From an uncultured Ruminococcus sp. (lineage in GTDB: Bacteria > Bacillota > Clostridia > Oscillospirales > Ruminococcaceae): a stretch of DNA of 19,621 nucleotides. The notes under the pieces are model-generated. The model did no database searches. It was not told the DNA's origin and was given only the letters and a program-made list of their open reading frames with translations. The stretch is from positions 1 to 19,621 of the forward strand of contig CAMNFW010000008.1 of NCBI GenBank assembly GCA_946537565.1. The letters are read 5' to 3'. Made by a program: the position numbers and the translations under genes. Below, piece by piece: positions 15,977 to 19,621 of this stretch. The first letter of the stretch is position 1, and every line of letters begins with the position of its first letter.

Positions 15977-16342
15977 TCACTGAGCATCTTCTTCATTCTT
16001 ATCAATATTCAGATCGTGGAGCTTCCTGCTGATCTCAGCGCTTCTCTCGATAGAATTATCAGCAATGAAAGTCAGCTCCGGAGACTTTCTCATTTTAAGA
16101 CGGTGAAAAAGCTCCCGGCGGATAAATCCGGCTGCACTTTTAAGTCCCTTCACCGATTCAACAGTACGCTCCATTCCCTCAAAGCTTGAAACGTATATCT
16201 TGCAGCTGGACATATCTCCGGACAGATCAGCCCGGACGATAGTCAGCATCTTGTCTATTCTCGGATCCTTAAGCTCCCGCAGAATAGCTGTCATTTCTCT
16301 TTTGATATCCTCTGCCATACGGCTGTTTTTAAAATTAGGCAT
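15977..16342 (-). CDS. rbfA: 30S ribosome-binding factor RbfA
   Basis: This 121-residue KH-fold protein binds the 30S subunit during late 16S rRNA maturation. Typical features are the N-terminal helix with RMAEDIKREMTAILRELKDPRI, the strand SSCKIYVSSFEG, and KSAAGFIRRELFHRLKMRKSPELTFIADNSIERSAEISRKL, which matches the family pattern (iR.eLa..l.lR..PeL.F..D.s...g..i..ll). The length is usual. It begins 18 nt after the infB stop, preceded by AGGAAAGGA. Confidence 0.95.
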   Translation of the reverse strand: MPNFKNSRMAEDIKREMTAILRELKDPRIDKMLTIVRADLSGDMSSCKIYVSSFEGMERTVESVKGLKSAAGFIRRELFHRLKMRKSPELTFIADNSIERSAEISRKLHDLNIDKNEEDAQ

Positions 16343-16360
16343 ATTTATCCTTTCCTGTTA

Positions 16361-19156
16361 TCAGTCCTCACGGTACTCCTCTACCATGTATGCCTCGAAG
16401 ATATCCCCTTCCTTTACATCGCTGAAACGCTCCAAGCTTATACCGCACTCATAGCCTTCTGCCACTTCCTTTGCGTCGTCCTTGAAACGCTTGAGCCCAG
16501 CGATCTTGTCATCGGCAATAATGATTCCGTCACGAACAACCCGAACCTGACAGCCTCTTGTGACCTTTCCGTTCAGCACATAGCTTCCTGCTACCATGCC
16601 CACATTAGAGATCTTGTATACCTGGCGGACTTCAACTCTTCCCAGCTCAACATCTCTGAACTTAGGTGCCAGCATACCCTTCATTGCGGTGGATATCTCT
16701 TCGATTGCGTCATAGATTATGCGGTAAAGGCGGATATCTACTCCGTCACGCTCTGCATTCTCAGCAGCAACAGGATCCGGACGAACATTGAAGCCGACAA
16801 TGATTGCGTTTGATGCACTTGCCAGCATAACATCGCTTTCCTTTACAGCACCTACGGCACCGTGTATTACTCTTACTCTTACTTCATTATTTGAAAGCTT
16901 CTCCAGCGACTGCTTTACAGCTTCAACAGAACCCTGAACATCAGCCTTTACAATGATAGGCAGCTCCTTGATCTCGCCCTCAGCGATCTGGCTGAACAGA
17001 TTATCCAGAGTGACTTTTCTGTAGGAGTTGAACTGCTCCTGCTTAGCCTCATGCTTTCTCTTTTCAACCAGCTCACGGGCAAGTCTCTCGTCCTCAACAG
17101 CGTTGAAGGTATCGCCTGCGCTCGGCACCTCAGCCAGACCTGTTATCTCAACAGGAACGGACGGACCTGCGGACTTTACTGTTCTGCCCTTGTCGTTGGT
17201 CATAACTCTTACTCTTCCCACAGCAGTTCCTGCTATGAGAATATCTCCCTGGTGGAGAGTACCATTCTGTACAAGAAGTGTAGCGATAGGACCTCTGCCC
17301 TTGTCAAGCCGTGCTTCAATGACAGTACCCTTTGCCAGTCTGTCGGGATTTGCTTTATACTCCTGGACCTCAGCTACAAGGAGTACATTTTCAAGAAGAT
17401 CATCTATGCCCTCACCGGTCTTGGCTGAAACAGGCACACAGATAACATCTCCGCCCCAGTCCTCACAAACCAGGTCATATTTTGTCAGCTCTTCCTTGAT
17501 ACGGTCAGGGTTAGCGCCTTCCTTATCCATTTTGTTTATAGCTACGATTATCTGAACTCCTGCTGACTTTGCATGGTTGATAGATTCAACTGTCTGGGGC
17601 ATTACACCGTCATCTGCTGCAACAACAAGTATAGCAATATCTGTGATATTAGCACCTCTTGCACGCATTGAAGTGAAAGCCTCATGTCCGGGAGTATCCA
17701 GGAATGTGATGTCCTGTCCGTTGACATTTACCTGATAAGCACCGATATGCTGAGTGATACCGCCGGCTTCACCTGCGGCAACGTGAGCATTTCTTATTCT
17801 GTCAAGGATAGAGGTCTTACCGTGGTCAACGTGACCCATAACTACAACAACTGGGCATCTGGGTTCAAGGTTTGTATCGTCATCATCGCTGTCGTCGATA
17901 AGTCTTTCCTCGATAGTAACAATGACCTCACGCTCAACCTTTGCACCCATTTCTTCTGCAACCAGTGAAGCGGTGTCAAAATCTATCTCCTGGTTTATGG
18001 AAGCCATAACGCCCAGACCCATGAGCTTCTTTATTACCTCAGTGGCAGTAGCTTTAAGACGGGCAGCCAGCTCTCCGACAGTTATGCTGTCAGGGATCAT
18101 TACCTTAAGCTGCTGTTTTCTTGCACGCTCAAGCTCAAGGCGCTTAAGCTTCTCAGCCTCGCTCTCCTTCTTTGAAAACTGCTGCCTTGTACGCTGAGCG
18201 GATTTCTGGTTGATTTTCTGTTTTTTGGAAGAATAGTTATCGCCGTGCTTGTTGGTAGGAGCGATCTGTTCATACTTCTCGTTGTACTTATCCAGATCTA
18301 TATAGCTGCCTCTGGTGTCAACAGTACGTCTCTGGGTAGAATTCTGAGCTGTTTCAGAGCTGAATCCGCCGCTGAACTTTGTACGTTCACCTCTGTCCTG
18401 AGCTTTAGCCTGCTGTTTTTTCTCAGTCTTCTTATTCTTCTTGGAAGGCTGATTCTTCTGCTGAGCAGGATTTTCCTCAGGCTTTTTATCCTCAGGCTTC
18501 GGAGCAGTCTTAGCTTCAGGCTTTTTATCCTCAGCCTTTGGAGCAGTCTTAGTTTCAGGCTTTTTATCCTCAGGCTTCGGAGCAGTCTTAGTTTCAGGCT
18601 TTTTATCCTCAGTCTTTGGAGCAGTCTTAGTTTCCGGCTTTTTTTCCTCAGTCTTTGGAGCAGTCTTAGTTTCGGGCTTTTTATCCTCAGTCTTTGGAGC
18701 AGTCTTAGTTTCAGGCTTTTTATCCTCAGTCTTCGGAGCAGTCTTAGTTTCAGGCTTTTTCTCTTCCTTTTTAGGAGCAGCCTTTGCAGCTGCTTTTTTC
18801 TCTTCCTTTTTAGGAGCAGCCTTTGCAGCTGCTTTTTTCTCTTCCTTTTTAGGAGCAGCCGGCTGTTTTTTCTCTTCGGACTTCTCAGTCTTTTTGGGAG
18901 CAGGCTTCTTTTCCGGCTTTGGCTCTTCCCTTTTACGCTCTGGCTTCGGATCATTTTTTGTTGCGAAGTAAGAGTCAAAGCTGCTTACCTCATGAAGCTT
19001 CGTAAAATGCTCCAGCACAAGATCCATTTCATCTTCTGTCAGAGATGTTGAAGCCTTCTTTTTATTATCGCCCTTTTCTGCGAAATAATTTATAAGATCC
19101 TGCGAAGAAATATCCAGATCCTTTGCAGCATCACTTAACTTTACTTTTTTTGCCAT
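16361..19156 (-). CDS. infB: Translation initiation factor IF-2
   Basis: This 931-residue GTPase brings fMet-tRNA to the 30S subunit and promotes subunit joining. A short N-terminal helix bundle (1-55) is followed by a long Lys/Glu/Pro/Thr-rich linker (about 70-255) dominated by ten 13-residue repeats, an IF2-N domain (about 352-405), and the G domain with GHVDHGKT (441-448), [17 protein letters not shown] (487-494), NKMD (541-544) and SAKTGEG. Domains II, III and C2 follow to the end. I chose MAKKVKLSD at 19156; a GGAGG lies about 12 nt upstream, slightly far. The 15 extra upstream residues of the open frame look unconserved. It is preceded by ylxQ and followed by rbfA, the standard order. 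Confidence 0.97.
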   Translation of the reverse strand: MAKKVKLSDAAKDLDISSQDLINYFAEKGDNKKKASTSLTEDEMDLVLEHFTKLHEVSSFDSYFATKNDPKPERKREEPKPEKKPAPKKTEKSEEKKQPAAPKKEEKKAAAKAAPKKEEKKAAAKAAPKKEEKKPETKTAPKTEDKKPETKTAPKTEDKKPETKTAPKTEEKKPETKTAPKTEDKKPETKTAPKPEDKKPETKTAPKAEDKKPEAKTAPKPEDKKPEENPAQQKNQPSKKNKKTEKKQQAKAQDRGERTKFSGGFSSETAQNSTQRRTVDTRGSYIDLDKYNEKYEQIAPTNKHGDNYSSKKQKINQKSAQRTRQQFSKKESEAEKLKRLELERARKQQLKVMIPDSITVGELAARLKATATEVIKKLMGLGVMASINQEIDFDTASLVAEEMGAKVEREVIVTIEERLIDDSDDDDTNLEPRCPVVVVMGHVDHGKTSILDRIRNAHVAAGEAGGITQHIGAYQVNVNGQDITFLDTPGHEAFTSMRARGANITDIAILVVAADDGVMPQTVESINHAKSAGVQIIVAINKMDKEGANPDRIKEELTKYDLVCEDWGGDVICVPVSAKTGEGIDDLLENVLLVAEVQEYKANPDRLAKGTVIEARLDKGRGPIATLLVQNGTLHQGDILIAGTAVGRVRVMTNDKGRTVKSAGPSVPVEITGLAEVPSAGDTFNAVEDERLARELVEKRKHEAKQEQFNSYRKVTLDNLFSQIAEGEIKELPIIVKADVQGSVEAVKQSLEKLSNNEVRVRVIHGAVGAVKESDVMLASASNAIIVGFNVRPDPVAAENAERDGVDIRLYRIIYDAIEEISTAMKGMLAPKFRDVELGRVEVRQVYKISNVGMVAGSYVLNGKVTRGCQVRVVRDGIIIADDKIAGLKRFKDDAKEVAEGYECGISLERFSDVKEGDIFEAYMVEEYRED
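18464..18853 (-). repeat. Ten in-frame 39-bp tandem repeats inside infB
   Basis: Ten consecutive 13-residue units span residues 102-231 of IF-2. The first two read [13 protein letters not shown], the third is the hybrid [13 protein letters not shown], and the next are [13 protein letters not shown] or close variants (PKTEE, PKPED, PKAED), ending [16 protein letters not shown] copies in the middle differ by only one or a few bases, mostly at third positions, which indicates recent expansion by slippage or unequal recombination. The array keeps the reading frame. Confidence 0.95.
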
Positions 19157-19183
19157 AGGCTTATAGTACCTCCGTTCGCTGTC

Positions 19184-19206
19184 GCCGTAAATACATATCA
19201 TACGGC
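19184..19206 (-). other. Small hairpin between ylxQ and infB
   Basis: GCCGTA (19184-19189) and TACGGC (19201-19206) form a 6-bp stem with an 11-nt loop in the 71-nt gap between ylxQ and infB. There is no T-tract. It may tune processing or infB translation, or be chance. Confidence 0.3.
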
Positions 19207-19227
19207 ATATTGTTTATACGGGATCAT

Positions 19228-19572
19228 CTATGTTCTGTCCGGCTGGGAATTATCCGGTGCAGCAGAGATCAGCCTTGCGAAGCCGTCTGCAAAACCTTTG
19301 TCACAGACAGCGATAACAGCTGTTTCCTTGCCGCAGTATATTCTCATATCCGCCTTGGTAAGCTGTGTTTCCAGCACCTCAGCTCCGTATTTTCCGCAGA
19401 CGAACCTGACCTCCTTGACGGTTTTATCAGAAGCATCTGACGCTGTAAGGATACAGCAGGCAGAGCCGTCCTTTACCGCAGTGCAGGCGCTGTCGAATCC
19501 CTTGACAGTCTTTCCTGCTTTTATACATATACTCAGCAGATCAGCTGTTTTCCGTTTCACGTCTGAGTTCAT
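19228..19572 (-). CDS. ylxQ: L7Ae-family RNA-binding protein YlxQ
   Basis: This 114-residue protein of the L7Ae/L30e/Gadd45 fold probably binds structured RNA (kink-turns). The pattern KTADLLSICIKAGKTVKGFDSACTAVKDGSACCILTASDAS, then TKADMRIYCGKETAVIAVCDKGFADGF, matches YlxQ proteins (LLGLA.RAGK...G.......I..gka.LvilA.DAS; GK..r.vvav.D.gFA). It starts inside the end of the upstream gene, overlapping it by 32 nt. It precedes infB as in other Firmicutes. The exact cellular role is not well defined. Confidence 0.85.
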   Translation of the reverse strand: MNSDVKRKTADLLSICIKAGKTVKGFDSACTAVKDGSACCILTASDASDKTVKEVRFVCGKYGAEVLETQLTKADMRIYCGKETAVIAVCDKGFADGFARLISAAPDNSQPDRT

Positions 19573-19621
19573 CAGCCATCACCTCGTATACGCTTTCATC
19601 TATTTTGCATGAGAATGTCTT
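19541..19621 (-). CDS. rnpM: RNase P modulator RnpM / YlxR, C-terminal fragment (cut by window end)
   Basis: Translating the - strand from the window end gives KTFSCKIDESVYEVMADELR and a few more residues (26 codons) before a TGA at 19543-19541. The pattern F....I.E.VYE.. fits the C-terminus of YlxR (DUF448), and the position just before ylxQ is where this gene normally lies (nusA-ylxR-ylxQ-infB). The frame overlaps ylxQ by 32 nt. The call rests mainly on synteny plus a short match, so it is probable rather than certain. The start lies outside the window. Confidence 0.65.
   Translation of the reverse strand, partial: KTFSCKIDESVYEVMADELRRETENS

Noticed and set aside
18464..18853. CRISPR-like array
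   Set aside because: The 39-bp units are contiguous with no unique spacers and lie in frame within infB.
18245..19051. Long open frames overlapping the infB repeat region on both strands (268 codons on +, 226 codons on - in another frame)
   Set aside because: A 39-bp repeat without stops keeps alternative frames open; the products are low-complexity Leu/Ser- or Arg/Lys-rich and have no ribosome site. The real frame is IF-2.

Overview
The window looks like chromosomal DNA of an anaerobic, plant-fibre-degrading Firmicute of the Ruminococcus / Oscillospiraceae (Clostridium cluster IV) type. The main reason is a secreted GH26 glycoside hydrolase with a C-terminal type I-like dockerin whose second repeat has the form common in ruminococci (ADCCNPGDG...AKDALSIQK). 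Shine-Dalgarno sequences are strong (GGAGG), base composition is moderate and operons are tightly packed. The species assignment is inference.

Layout. (1) 1-4805, + strand: a four-gene operon of ABC-2 ATPase, six-TM permease, GldG-like membrane-anchored protein and DUF4340-like protein, ended by a bidirectional terminator at 4859-4896. (2) 4932-6992, - strand: a secreted GH26 enzyme with a CBM35-like module and a dockerin, behind a near-consensus promoter. (3) 6993-7716: about 0.7 kb of AT-rich noncoding DNA with an operator-like palindrome and two copies of an unidentified ~70-bp hairpin element, one inside inverted GACGGGT-type repeats. (4) 7717-7998, - strand: a small hypothetical protein. 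(5) 8060-13061, - strand: a second complete ATPase-permease-GldG-DUF4340 cassette, paralogous to the first and in the opposite orientation, with its own promoter and an inverted repeat at the predicted start of transcription. (6) 13241-19621, - strand: the conserved translation and RNA-maturation operon rnpM(ylxR, partial)-ylxQ-infB-rbfA-nrnA-truB-ribF, truncated by the window end.

How it fits together. The housekeeping block handles translation initiation, ribosome maturation, nanoRNA turnover, tRNA pseudouridylation and flavin cofactor synthesis; it is syntenic in most Firmicutes. The two ABC cassettes are the least explained part. Their domain architecture is that of the GldA/GldF/GldG complex of Bacteroidetes gliding motility plus a DUF4340 partner, but nothing else of a gliding apparatus is visible, so their substrate and role are open. 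The two cassettes face each other across the mannanase-type enzyme and the small hypothetical gene. This suggests an old cassette duplication or repeated acquisition, but a functional link to fibre degradation is only a hypothesis.
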